Positions 1 through 5,486 are shown, numbered from the stretch's first letter. The stretch is DNA of 7,966 bases from Planctomycetaceae bacterium (GCA_027488265.1 JAIYCA010000311.1:1-7966); one strand, 5' to 3'. A program made the numbers and translations. Notes: a model not told the origin generated them from the sequence alone.

Positions 1-1
1 C

Positions 2-760
2 TCTCCCTCCGCGTCACTCTCGATCGGCCCGAATCGTCTGCTCCAGCGTCCTGTTCCCCAGACGCTGGCGAAGGCACAGGAATCGGGTGCGGGACTGCCC
101 CCCAACGCAACCGGCGGCCCCGCGCAGCAACCGATCGACATCGCGAAGATCCTGCAGCACTGGGGCACTTCGAATGTCGAAGCCGACCTCAACGTGGACG
201 GCATCGTCGACGCGCAAGATTTGGCGCTCGCGTCTGCGCAACAGAACGCGGGCTCGACCGCGGTGCAGGGCAGTTGGGGCCAATCGGGCGTCAATGACGC
301 GAACGGCGACGGTGTTGTCGACGCGACCGACTTGGCGCACGCGCTCCACGCGCAAACCGTGCCGCCTGCGGGCGATCCAGCCAACGACCGCACACAGATT
401 GTCTCTGCCGTGATCGATGTTGCCATGCAGGCACGCGACAACGATGGCGACGGCGAAATCCTCGCGAGCGACTTCAAGGACAACGGCCGCATCTTCCGCC
501 AACTCGATCTCGATGAAAGCGGAAGCGTCGGTCGCGAAGAACTTGAGAAGGCGCTGAACGCGCACTTCGCGCGCTACACGGAAGCGAATCCGAACGCGAA
601 CCCGCAGTCGTTTGCGTCGCGTTGGATTGAAGCGTTCCTCGGGAAGCGTCCTGCACCGGATCTCACCGGCATGGATCGCGTCGCCCAACTCTTCCAACAA
701 GGTGCGGGCGGCCTCACGGGCCGCGGCGGCACCTCGAACATCCTGTCCGCGCGCGCGTGA
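2..760 (+). CDS. Four-EF-hand (dockerin-like) calcium-binding protein, 5' end missing
   Basis: The reading frame is open from the window edge to TGA at 758-760, giving 252 residues of a longer protein whose start is not visible. Four EF-hand loops can be read: DLNVDGIVDAQD (residues 62-73), DANGDGVVDATD (99-110), DNDGDGEILASD (146-157) and DLDESGSVGREE (169-180). The first two follow a Trp-Gly pair and have the DxNxDGxVDxxDL form of type I dockerin repeats common in Planctomycetota; they start 37 residues apart. The last two resemble calmodulin-type bacterial EF-hands and start only 23 residues apart. Loop 4 has Ser at position 5 and Gly at position 9, so it may bind calcium more weakly. A tail of about 70 residues, rich in Ala, Gly and Asn, follows, with no PEP-CTERM or LPxTG anchor. 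Calcium binding is inferred from the loops; the function of the whole protein is unknown. Plausible roles are a surface or secreted protein or a scaffold. Confidence 0.85.
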   Translation, partial: SPSASLSIGPNRLLQRPVPQTLAKAQESGAGLPPNATGGPAQQPIDIAKILQHWGTSNVEADLNVDGIVDAQDLALASAQQNAGSTAVQGSWGQSGVNDANGDGVVDATDLAHALHAQTVPPAGDPANDRTQIVSAVIDVAMQARDNDGDGEILASDFKDNGRIFRQLDLDESGSVGREELEKALNAHFARYTEANPNANPQSFASRWIEAFLGKRPAPDLTGMDRVAQLFQQGAGGLTGRGGTSNILSARA

Positions 761-784
761 GTTGAGCCCACCGCGCACGGAAAT

Positions 785-825
785 CGAACACGCCCGTGGC
801 AGGATGCCGCGGGCTGTTCGCTTTT
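785..825 (+). terminator. Intrinsic terminator of the EF-hand gene
   Basis: The arms GCCCGTGGCA (792-801) and TGCCGCGGGC (805-814) pair over 10 bp with one G-T wobble around the loop GGA. Beyond a single bulged C (791), CGAACA (785-790) pairs with TGTTCG (815-820), making a 16-bp stem. It is followed by CTTTT (821-825). It begins 25 bp after the stop codon of the EF-hand gene, as expected for its rho-independent terminator. Confidence 0.8.
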
Positions 826-902
826 GCATGCCGCATGCATCGCAGCGATGGAATCGCGCGTTGGCCGCAGAGAACGGTGCCGCGCCGCGCCTTGGGGAAA
901 CG

Positions 903-933
903 ACAAACCCCGCTCACTGCGTGCGGGGTTTGT
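903..933. terminator. 11-bp GC-rich hairpin, possible bidirectional terminator
   Basis: ACAAACCCCGC (903-913) and GCGGGGTTTGT (923-933) are perfect inverted copies around a 9-nt loop. The stem has an A-rich left foot and a T-rich right foot, so each strand reads a GC stem ending in TTT, the layout of a bidirectional terminator. It lies about 80 bp after the first terminator. No gene end on the minus strand is close by, so the role is inferred from structure only. Confidence 0.55.
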
Positions 934-1000
934 AGGGGAGAAAGAAGTTGTCGAATGTGGCTGCGTGTGGCCTCATGCCTCGAAGCAAGCATCCATCCGT

Positions 1001-1073
1001 GATCCTCGATTTGGGACCCTCGATTTGGGACCCTTGATTTGGGACCCTTGATTTGGGACCCTCGATTTGACCT
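1001..1073. repeat. 14-bp tandem repeat, about five copies, with palindromic GGGACCC core
   Basis: The unit GATTTGGGACCCTY starts at 1008, 1022, 1036 and 1050. A fifth copy at 1064 lacks four bases of the core (GATTTGACCT), and a broken copy (GATCCTC) sits at 1001-1007. The only variation among the four full units is C or T at the last base. The 14-bp period is not a multiple of three, which argues against coding. Each unit carries the odd-length palindrome GGGACCC. No spacers separate the copies, so this is a minisatellite rather than a CRISPR. Confidence 0.9.
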
Positions 1074-1095
1074 GTGCGGAAGCACGACATCGCGA

Positions 1096-1119
1096 ATCCG
1101 ACGGCACTTGGCGTCGGAT
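1096..1119 (+). terminator. Hairpin followed by a pyrimidine-rich stretch, weak terminator candidate
   Basis: ATCCGACG (1096-1103) and CGTCGGAT (1112-1119) pair perfectly over 8 bp around an 8-nt loop. The bases after it on the plus strand (CATCTTCTTCC) are rich in T and C, as in weak intrinsic terminators. No plus-strand gene ends nearby, so this could also be just one structured element of the intergenic region. Confidence 0.35.
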
Positions 1120-1161
1120 CATCTTCTTCCGTCAGCGAGAACCTCAGGTCACAATCCGTTC

Positions 1162-1182
1162 GCCGCTGGGGAGTACAGCGGC
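1162..1182. repeat. 7-bp perfect inverted repeat
   Basis: GCCGCTG (1162-1168) and CAGCGGC (1176-1182) pair perfectly around the loop GGGAGTA. A stem of this length can arise by chance in GC-rich DNA. It is listed because it belongs to a run of hairpins in this gene-free region. Confidence 0.4.
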
Positions 1183-1195
1183 CCCTCACACTCTT

Positions 1196-1224
1196 GCCAT
1201 TGTCCGTGCCATTGTCCGTGCCAT
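1196..1224. repeat. 12-bp direct tandem repeat, about 2.4 copies
   Basis: GCCATTGTCCGT occurs at 1196-1207 and again, identical, at 1208-1219, followed by a partial copy GCCAT at 1220-1224. The copies are perfect, which suggests recent duplication by slippage. Confidence 0.85.
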
Positions 1225-1262
1225 CACATTGCTTCGTCGAACGTCAATCCGTCTCACAGCCT

Positions 1263-1286
1263 GTTTGGGAGCCCGTTTCGGAGCCC
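1263..1286. repeat. 12-bp imperfect direct repeat, two copies
   Basis: GTTTGGGAGCCC (1263-1274) is followed directly by GTTTCGGAGCCC (1275-1286), with one difference. The sequence TTTGGGA followed by CCC resembles the core of the 14-bp repeat at 1001-1073, so the two arrays may be related, although the match is short. Confidence 0.6.
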
Positions 1287-1457
1287 TTTCAAAGCCAGAC
1301 ATCTTTCGTTGCACAGGCTTCGGCCACGCGCACCCTTATGCGACCTCCGTCATGCGCGTGGGTGACGGCACGAGTTCGCACGCACGGCCGATTTGCTGAG
1401 ATTTCGACCACTTTTCTTGGTCGCGCTGGTTCGTATTCACGCGCGCGCGAAATAGGG

Positions 1458-1588
1458 CGCTCACCTCACAAAATTGTCGAACCGAAGCGCGGTGAGCGGC
1501 GTTCTCTCGTCGTCCGTTGGTGGACGGCGCGCAAGCTTGGGACGGCTGGGCGCGTCGCGTCGGAGGCTTCTGACGAAACCTCCCGACG
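1458..1588. other. Cluster of three hairpins upstream of the strong terminator
   Basis: CGCTCACC (1458-1465) pairs with GGTGAGCG (1491-1498) over 8 bp; its 25-nt loop contains a small ACAA/TTGT stem. A second stem spans 1508-1529 (CGTCGTCC with wobble to GGACGGCG) around a 6-nt loop. A third joins CGTCGGAGG (1558-1566) to CCTCCCGACG (1579-1588) over 9 bp with one bulged C. Together with the terminator at 1637-1674 they would give a folded RNA of about 220 nt. Single stems of this size can be chance in GC-rich DNA; the clustering is the point of interest. Confidence 0.35.
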
Positions 1589-1615
1589 AAACCTCTCGAC
1601 GAAACCGACCGACGG
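1572..1615. repeat. 13-bp tandem repeat, about 3.3 copies
   Basis: The unit GACGAAACCTCYC begins at 1572, 1585 and 1598. The third copy diverges after GACGAAACC and leads into a partial fourth (GACGG) at 1611. The shared core is GACGAAACC. The period of 13 is not a multiple of three, again suggesting noncoding sequence. Confidence 0.8.
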
Positions 1616-1636
1616 GCACGCATCTCTCCTCTCTTT

Positions 1637-1674
1637 CGCACAGCGCCGACCAACCAGTCGGCGTTGTGCGTTTT
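1637..1674 (+). terminator. Strong intrinsic terminator, plus orientation, beyond the end of dapL
   Basis: CGCACAGCGCCGAC (1637-1650) and GTCGGCGTTGTGCG (1657-1670) pair over 14 bp with one G-T wobble around the loop CAACCA. TTTT (1671-1674) follows on the plus strand. On the minus strand the stem is followed by AAAG and not by T residues, so the T-run favours a plus-strand transcript, yet no credible plus-strand gene precedes it. It lies 50 bp past the dapL stop and may still act as the 3' end structure of the dapL mRNA. Confidence 0.65.
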
Positions 1675-1719
1675 GCGCGGTGCTCGCCCGCGTTACCCGC
1701 GCATGAACTACCCCGCGCG

Positions 1720-2958
1720 TCAGACGGAACCCAACCGCCGCACGACTTCCTCGACGTTCGCGCGCGAGTTGAACGCGCTGATACGGAAGTAGCCCTCGCC
1801 GCAGCGGCCGAAGCCGGCACCCGGTGTCGTCACAACGCGCGCGTCACGTAAGAGTCGTTCGAAGAACGCCCAACTGTCGGAGCCGTTGGGCACTTTGCAC
1901 CAGACATACGGTGCGTTCTCGCCGCCCCAAGTCTTCCAGCCGAGCTTCACGCAACCGTCGCGAAGGATGCGCGCGTTCTCCATGTAGAAGTCGACAAGTG
2001 CGCTGACTTCGCGCTTTCCTTCGACGGTGTAGAGCGCTTCCGCGCCGCGTTGCACCGCGTAACTCACGCCGTTTGAGCGCGTATTCCAACGGCGCGTCCA
2101 CAACGGGTGCAGCGCGACCGCGTCGCCCGCGCGCGTGTAGGCCTTCAACGACTTCGGCATCACCGTGTACCCACAGCGAACACCGGTGAAGCCGCCCGAC
2201 TTCGAGAAACTTCGGAACTCGACCGCGCACTCGCGCGCACCTTCGATTTCGAAGATCGACTTCGGCGCGCCGCTTCGGTTGTAACTTTCGTAGGCGGCAT
2301 CCCAGAAGAGAATCGCGCGGTGCTTGAGCGCGTACGCGACCCATGCCTCCACGCGCGCGCGGTCCATCACGGTGCCGGTTGGATTGTTCGGCGAGCAGAG
2401 ATAGATGATGTCGGGTGTGGCGTTGCTCGCACTCGGTACATCGGCGAGAAACCCATTCGCCTCGGTGCACGGGAGATACGTGATGCCGTCGTAGCCGCCG
2501 CCCGCGAGCGCGGCTCCTGTATTTCCAAACATCACGTTTGCATCGACATATGCCGGGTAGACAGGGTCGGTTACCGCGATGCGATTTCCCGCGCCGAGGA
2601 TCTCGAGGATGTTGCCGCAGTCGCCTTTCGAGCCGTCGGAGAGGAAGATTTCGTCATCCGTGATGTTGATGCCACGCGAGCGGAAGTCGCCCTCAGCGAT
2701 CGCGGCGCGCACCGATTCGTAGCCAGTTCCAGGTCCGTAGCCCTTGAACGAAGCGCGGTTTGCGAGTTCTTCATTCGCCGCGTGCATCGCGCGCACAGCA
2801 CTCGCGGGCAACGGCTCCGTCACGTCACCGATGCCGCAGCGGATGATCTCTTTGGCGAGTTCGGGCTTCTCCGCCGCGAACGCCGACACGCGACGCGCGA
2901 TCTCGGGGAAAAGGTATCCAGCGGCGAGTTTGAGATAGTTTTCGTTGACGTATGCCAT
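1720..2958 (-). CDS. dapL: LL-diaminopimelate aminotransferase (DapL)
   Basis: This PLP enzyme moves the amino group of glutamate to tetrahydrodipicolinate, giving LL-diaminopimelate in one step for lysine and peptidoglycan synthesis. The 412-residue product matches the usual DapL length of about 410. Family blocks are clear along its length: NENYLKLAAGYLFPEIARRV at the N-terminus, SDGSKGDCGNI (107-117), DPVYPAYVDANVM (131-143), YLCSPNNPTG (186-195), the PLP lysine in FRSFSK (K253), HPLWTRRWNT (284-293) and GEGYFRISAF (388-397, with R392 as the likely carboxylate-binding arginine). D220 and Y223 in FWDAAYESY fit the residues that hold the cofactor ring. The start chosen is the ATG at 2956-2958 because the family N-terminus begins there; an in-frame extension to 3093 would overlap the divergent methyltransferase. 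GAGAAC upstream is a weak ribosome site. DapL is typical of chlamydiae, plants, cyanobacteria and planctomycetes. Confidence 0.96.
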   Translation of the reverse strand: MAYVNENYLKLAAGYLFPEIARRVSAFAAEKPELAKEIIRCGIGDVTEPLPASAVRAMHAANEELANRASFKGYGPGTGYESVRAAIAEGDFRSRGINITDDEIFLSDGSKGDCGNILEILGAGNRIAVTDPVYPAYVDANVMFGNTGAALAGGGYDGITYLPCTEANGFLADVPSASNATPDIIYLCSPNNPTGTVMDRARVEAWVAYALKHRAILFWDAAYESYNRSGAPKSIFEIEGARECAVEFRSFSKSGGFTGVRCGYTVMPKSLKAYTRAGDAVALHPLWTRRWNTRSNGVSYAVQRGAEALYTVEGKREVSALVDFYMENARILRDGCVKLGWKTWGGENAPYVWCKVPNGSDSWAFFERLLRDARVVTTPGAGFGRCGEGYFRISAFNSRANVEEVVRRLGSV

Positions 2959-2973
2959 GATTGTTCTCGGGTC

Positions 2974-3032
2974 GTGAATGTACGGAGAATTCACACGCTC
3001 GGGGACGAGATCGTGCGCCTCCGCCGAGCGTG
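2974..3032. promoter_or_regulatory. Two adjoining inverted repeats between divergent dapL and methyltransferase
   Basis: The 93-bp divergent region holds GTGAAT-N9-ATTCAC (2974-2994) and, sharing base 2994, the 9-bp perfect repeat CACGCTCGG-N21-CCGAGCGTG (2994-3032). The first lies 15 bp upstream of the dapL ATG, next to its weak ribosome site; the second ends 19 bp before the GTG of the methyltransferase. They could be operators for one or both genes or hairpins in the leader RNAs. No convincing -35/-10 pair was found; TACATT on the minus strand, inside the first repeat, is a possible -10. Confidence 0.5.
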
Positions 3033-3051
3033 CGGGTAGCATCTCCGCTCC

Positions 3052-3771
3052 GTGTTGAACTTCATCACCGAAGCCTTCCGAGACTTCCGGCACACTGGTT
3101 CAGTGTGGCCATCGTCGCCCATGTTGGCGGCTGCCATGACGAGTTCGATCGGCGCGATCGAGGGGCCGCGCCGAGTGCTCGAAGTGGGGCCGGGGACTGG
3201 TCCATTCACGAAAGCGATCTTGCGGAAGCTCCGCGCGGGTGATCAGTTTGATCTCGTCGAGATCAACGAGAACTTCTGCCGCACGCTTGAGAAGAAGTTG
3301 CTCGGGCCGTATCGCGGCAAGCATCCGCGGGTCAAAGTCGGGCTGCACTGCGCACCGATCGAGGAAGCGAAACTCGAAGGCCCTTACGACGTCATCGTCT
3401 GTGGACTTCCCTTCAACAACTTCCCGCCGAAACTGATGCGGCAGATCTTCCGCCGCATGTTCGCGCTCCTCAAGGAGAACGGCGAACTTGTCTACTTCGA
3501 GTACGCAGGCGTCCGTGTGATGAAGGGGCCGGTCTTGGACAGCGCGGGCCGCGCGCGGCTCAAGCGTATTGATGCCTACGGCAAGTCGCTGCGTCGCCAC
3601 CACGACGGCAAGAAGGAATTCGTTCTCGGGAACATTCCGCCTGCGATTGCCTATCGGTTGAAAGGCGAGCGGAAGAACTCGACGCAAGCGAAGTCCACGC
3701 AGTCGAAAGTGACAGGCGCCGCGAAGAAGACTTCAGGCGGACGCCCGCGCCGCGAACGCAAGAGTGCGTGA
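3052..3771 (+). CDS. Class I SAM-dependent methyltransferase, PmtA-like (phospholipid N-methyltransferase type)
   Basis: The 239-residue product is a Rossmann-fold methyltransferase. An N-terminal amphipathic stretch (MLNFITEAFRDFRHTGSV) leads into WPSSPMLAAAM, which resembles the GAVAPSS block of PmtA-type enzymes. Motif I is LEVGPGTGPF (43-52), the acidic end of strand 2 is E70 in DLVEIN, and motif IV is CGLPFNNFPP (117-126). This set is shared by phosphatidylethanolamine N-methyltransferases and by rRNA adenine dimethylases, with which they are often confused; the GLPFNNFP block favours the phospholipid group. In that family the N-terminal helix binds the membrane surface. The last 35 residues are very rich in Lys and Arg and look disordered; they are not part of the fold. 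The start is GTG at 3052 with no clear ribosome site; the next in-frame ATG (3121) would remove the N-terminal block. The substrate is inferred, not shown. Confidence 0.8.
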   Translation: MLNFITEAFRDFRHTGSVWPSSPMLAAAMTSSIGAIEGPRRVLEVGPGTGPFTKAILRKLRAGDQFDLVEINENFCRTLEKKLLGPYRGKHPRVKVGLHCAPIEEAKLEGPYDVIVCGLPFNNFPPKLMRQIFRRMFALLKENGELVYFEYAGVRVMKGPVLDSAGRARLKRIDAYGKSLRRHHDGKKEFVLGNIPPAIAYRLKGERKNSTQAKSTQSKVTGAAKKTSGGRPRRERKSA

Positions 3772-3826
3772 ATGAGCGCGACATGTTTGAGCGCTCGCGA
3801 CTCGCTTCGCTTTCGCTCGCTCTGGC

Positions 3827-3858
3827 CGGCTCCCCTCGGAGTGAATCCTCGGGGGCCG
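3827..3858. terminator. GC-rich hairpin between convergent genes
   Basis: CGGCTCCC (3827-3834) pairs with GGGGGCCG (3851-3858) over 8 bp with one wobble around a 16-nt loop, which itself can form a short GGA/TCC stem. It sits between the stops of the convergent methyltransferase (3771) and M42 peptidase (3866), where a shared terminator would be expected. There is no T-run on either strand, so the call is weak. Confidence 0.35.
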
Positions 3859-3865
3859 CACCACT

Positions 3866-5044
3866 TCAAAGCACGCCCGTGAACTTCTCGCCCGGCTTCA
3901 TCGACAGCGCAAAGCCTGCGAAGAGATGCGCGATACGGTTGAGGTCGCGCAGGCTCGTCATCTCGACCGTCGTGTGCATGTAGCGAATCGGCAGCGACAC
4001 GAGTCCGCAGGGGATGCCGCCTTGCACGAAGATCGCATCGGTGTCGGTACCTGAGCCACCAGGAGTTGCTGCGCGCTGAAGCGGAATCGACAGTCCCGCG
4101 GCGACTTCCGCGAGTCGCGCAACGACTTCGGGCTGCATCGCGCCGCCAACGGCGATCTTCGGCCCCGCCGCGAGTTTGAAGAGCCCGTGCTGCGCGTGGC
4201 TGATCCCTGGGCTGTCGGTTGCGTGGCCGACATCGGTGACGAGCGCGACCGACGGCGCGAGCGTCCGTGCGATCATTTGCGCGCCCCGCAGGCCGACTTC
4301 TTCTTGCACCGTCGACACCGCGACGACGCGCACCTTCAACTCACTCGCGCGCTCGGCCACGAGGCGCAGCGCTTCCGCGGCGATCCACGTACCGATTCGA
4401 TTGTCGAGCGCGCGCGCGACGACGATGTCGTCGTTGATATGCATAAATCCATCGAGGAAAACGCCGGCATCGCCGATCGCAAGACGCGACTTCGCGTCAT
4501 CGCCGCTCGTTGCACCGATATCGATGAAGAGCTCGTGCATCTTGCGCACCTTGCCCTCCGCCGACTTGTCTTGAAGGTGAATCGCTGTGGCGCCGATGAG
4601 TCCGATGACGGGGTTCTTCACGCCCGGAATCGACGAGCGGAACTGCACGCGCTTCCCAACGATCGAGCCGGTATCGATGCCGCCGATCGCCTTGCAGTAG
4701 ACGAAGCCCTTCTCGTCGAAGTGGTTCACCATCAGGCCGATTTCGTCGGCATGGCCGCACACGGCGAGCGTCGGAATGCTGTCGCCTTCAGGCCCAAACG
4801 ACGCGAAACAGTTGTTGTACGGATCGTTCCACGTCTTCGTCGCAAACTTGCGCGCGTAGGAGAGCCACACGCGCTGACCGTCGCGCTCAAAGCCCGAGGG
4901 GCTTGGCGTGTCGAGGAGTTCCTTGAGGAACAACAGGCTCTCAGGCCGCATCGTGTCGGCGGGGCCGGGGGCGGCGGTCGTCGTGCTTGTCGTGCTCGTG
5001 CTCGAGGTTGCGGTGGCGTTGCTGGCTGCGGGCTGCGTACTCAT
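3866..5044 (-). CDS. M42-family metallo-aminopeptidase
   Basis: The 392-residue product is a dinuclear-metal exopeptidase of the M42 family (FrvX, glutamyl and deblocking aminopeptidases; some are misnamed endoglucanases). The metal and catalytic motifs are all present in order: GHADEIG (97-103, H98), ALDNRIG (212-218, bridging D214), VQEEVGLRGA (246-255, E248 and E249), TDVGHA (270-275, D271) and the C-terminal RYMHTTVEM (354-362, H357). The PGGSGTDTDAI block (328-338) before the last histidine is also typical. Such enzymes form large cytosolic dodecamers that trim peptides from the N-terminus. Residues 1-31 are an odd Ser/Thr/Ala-rich tail with no hydrophobic core; the conserved part begins near residue 32, where a second in-frame ATG (4949-4951) may be the true start. 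Neither start has a ribosome site. It lies 80 bp after the small proline-rich gene on the same strand and could share its transcript. Confidence 0.93.
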   Translation of the reverse strand: MSTQPAASNATATSSTSTTSTTTAAPGPADTMRPESLLFLKELLDTPSPSGFERDGQRVWLSYARKFATKTWNDPYNNCFASFGPEGDSIPTLAVCGHADEIGLMVNHFDEKGFVYCKAIGGIDTGSIVGKRVQFRSSIPGVKNPVIGLIGATAIHLQDKSAEGKVRKMHELFIDIGATSGDDAKSRLAIGDAGVFLDGFMHINDDIVVARALDNRIGTWIAAEALRLVAERASELKVRVVAVSTVQEEVGLRGAQMIARTLAPSVALVTDVGHATDSPGISHAQHGLFKLAAGPKIAVGGAMQPEVVARLAEVAAGLSIPLQRAATPGGSGTDTDAIFVQGGIPCGLVSLPIRYMHTTVEMTSLRDLNRIAHLFAGFALSMKPGEKFTGVL

Positions 5045-5110
5045 CCGCGCAGCATATCGGTGGGGTGGCAGCCCATGAAGTGAAACGTGAAGTGCGATCC
5101 GACCACCAAC

Positions 5111-5136
5111 TCAGCTTGCCTTCTTCAACTTGCCTT
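5111..5136. repeat. 12-bp near-duplicate across a stop codon
   Basis: On the minus strand AAGGCAAGTTGA (5136-5125) is followed, after AG, by AAGGCAAGCTGA (5122-5111), differing at one base. The first copy contains the last codons and TGA of the small proline-rich gene. The second copy is 14 bp further on, so it is in another frame and noncoding. Confidence 0.7.
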
Positions 5137-5478
5137 TTTGGGACGCGCCTTCAAACGAGGCGCCTCGCTCTCAAACATCTCACCAACCGAGCGCACGGGC
5201 GGTGGCGTGGTTGGAGTGTTTGAGGTCGGAGTCGCCGGGGTATCTGTTGGCTGCACCGACATCAGCTTCGGCGCCGGCACTTCGGCGCTACCGATCTGCA
5301 TGTCCATCGGATTGAGGCTGTTCCCGCTCGATGCGCGTGCGGCAGGCACGGCTGAGCCCGCCGAGGGCGGCAATGAAGGTCCGAGCCGCCGCGAGCGAGC
5401 CTCATCGATCGAGCGACCCATGTTTTGGATGATCGAACGGACTTGTTGGGCGTTACGCGTGGGACGATTCGGGTTCAT
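5125..5478 (-). CDS. Small proline-rich protein of unknown function
   Basis: I do not recognise a family. The 117-residue product has three parts: a basic N-terminus with a likely helix (residues 9-32, AQQVRSIIQNMGRSIDEARS), a Pro/Ser/Thr/Ala-rich middle (33-95) that is probably disordered, and a C-terminal segment RSVGEMFESEAPRLKARPKK (96-115) that could be a short helix with a basic end. It has no signal peptide, membrane segment or cysteine. The ATG at 5476-5478 is preceded by GGAG (5487-5490) at a spacing of 8, the best Shine-Dalgarno site in the window, which supports both the gene and this start; an in-frame extension to 5703 lacks such a site and adds low-quality sequence. It lies upstream of the M42 peptidase on the same strand, and diverges from the tricorn-like gene. 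The helix-linker-motif layout suggests an adaptor or regulator, but that is a guess. Confidence 0.72.
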   Translation of the reverse strand: MNPNRPTRNAQQVRSIIQNMGRSIDEARSRRLGPSLPPSAGSAVPAARASSGNSLNPMDMQIGSAEVPAPKLMSVQPTDTPATPTSNTPTTPPPVRSVGEMFESEAPRLKARPKKAS

Positions 5479-5486
5479 AACAGACG

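Larger units (their letters stand above)
761..1719. other. Long intergenic region rich in hairpins and short tandem repeats
   Basis: No convincing gene lies between the EF-hand gene and dapL. The open frames here, including a 210-codon plus-strand frame at 1074-1706, have no recognisable domain, run through the tandem repeats, and give arginine- and serine-rich products typical of chance frames in GC-rich DNA. The region holds perfect or nearly perfect hairpins at 785-820, 903-933, 1096-1119, 1162-1182 and 1637-1670, weaker ones at 1458-1498, 1508-1529 and 1558-1588, and tandem repeats of 14, 12 and 13 bp. I looked for tRNA-like T-arms and found none. A structured noncoding RNA or a decayed repeat locus are both possible. 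Confidence 0.6.

Noticed and set aside
14..829. Minus-strand open frame opposite the EF-hand gene
   Set aside because: Arg/Val/Leu-rich product with no domain, opposite a frame with four clear EF-hand loops.
1001..1073. CRISPR array
   Set aside because: The 14-bp units are directly tandem with no spacers, far shorter than CRISPR repeats, and there is no cas gene in the window.
1420..1500. tRNA gene suggested by GGTTCG near 1429 and GGTTCGAC on the minus strand near 1480
   Set aside because: No flanking 5-bp T-stem, acceptor stem or anticodon arm could be formed around either.
1074..1706. 210-codon plus-strand frame in the long intergenic region
   Set aside because: No domain, passes through 12- and 13-bp repeats and a terminator hairpin, and has no ribosome site; chance frame is more likely.
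2107..3039. Plus-strand frame opposite dapL
   Set aside because: The minus strand has all DapL motifs; the plus frame gives an arginine-rich product without a family signal.
2959..3093. N-terminal extension of dapL by 45 codons
   Set aside because: Family alignment from memory begins at MAYVNENYLKL, and the extension would overlap the start of the divergent methyltransferase.
4187..5083. Plus-strand frame opposite the M42 peptidase
   Set aside because: Shadow of a gene with all M42 metal-binding motifs on the other strand.
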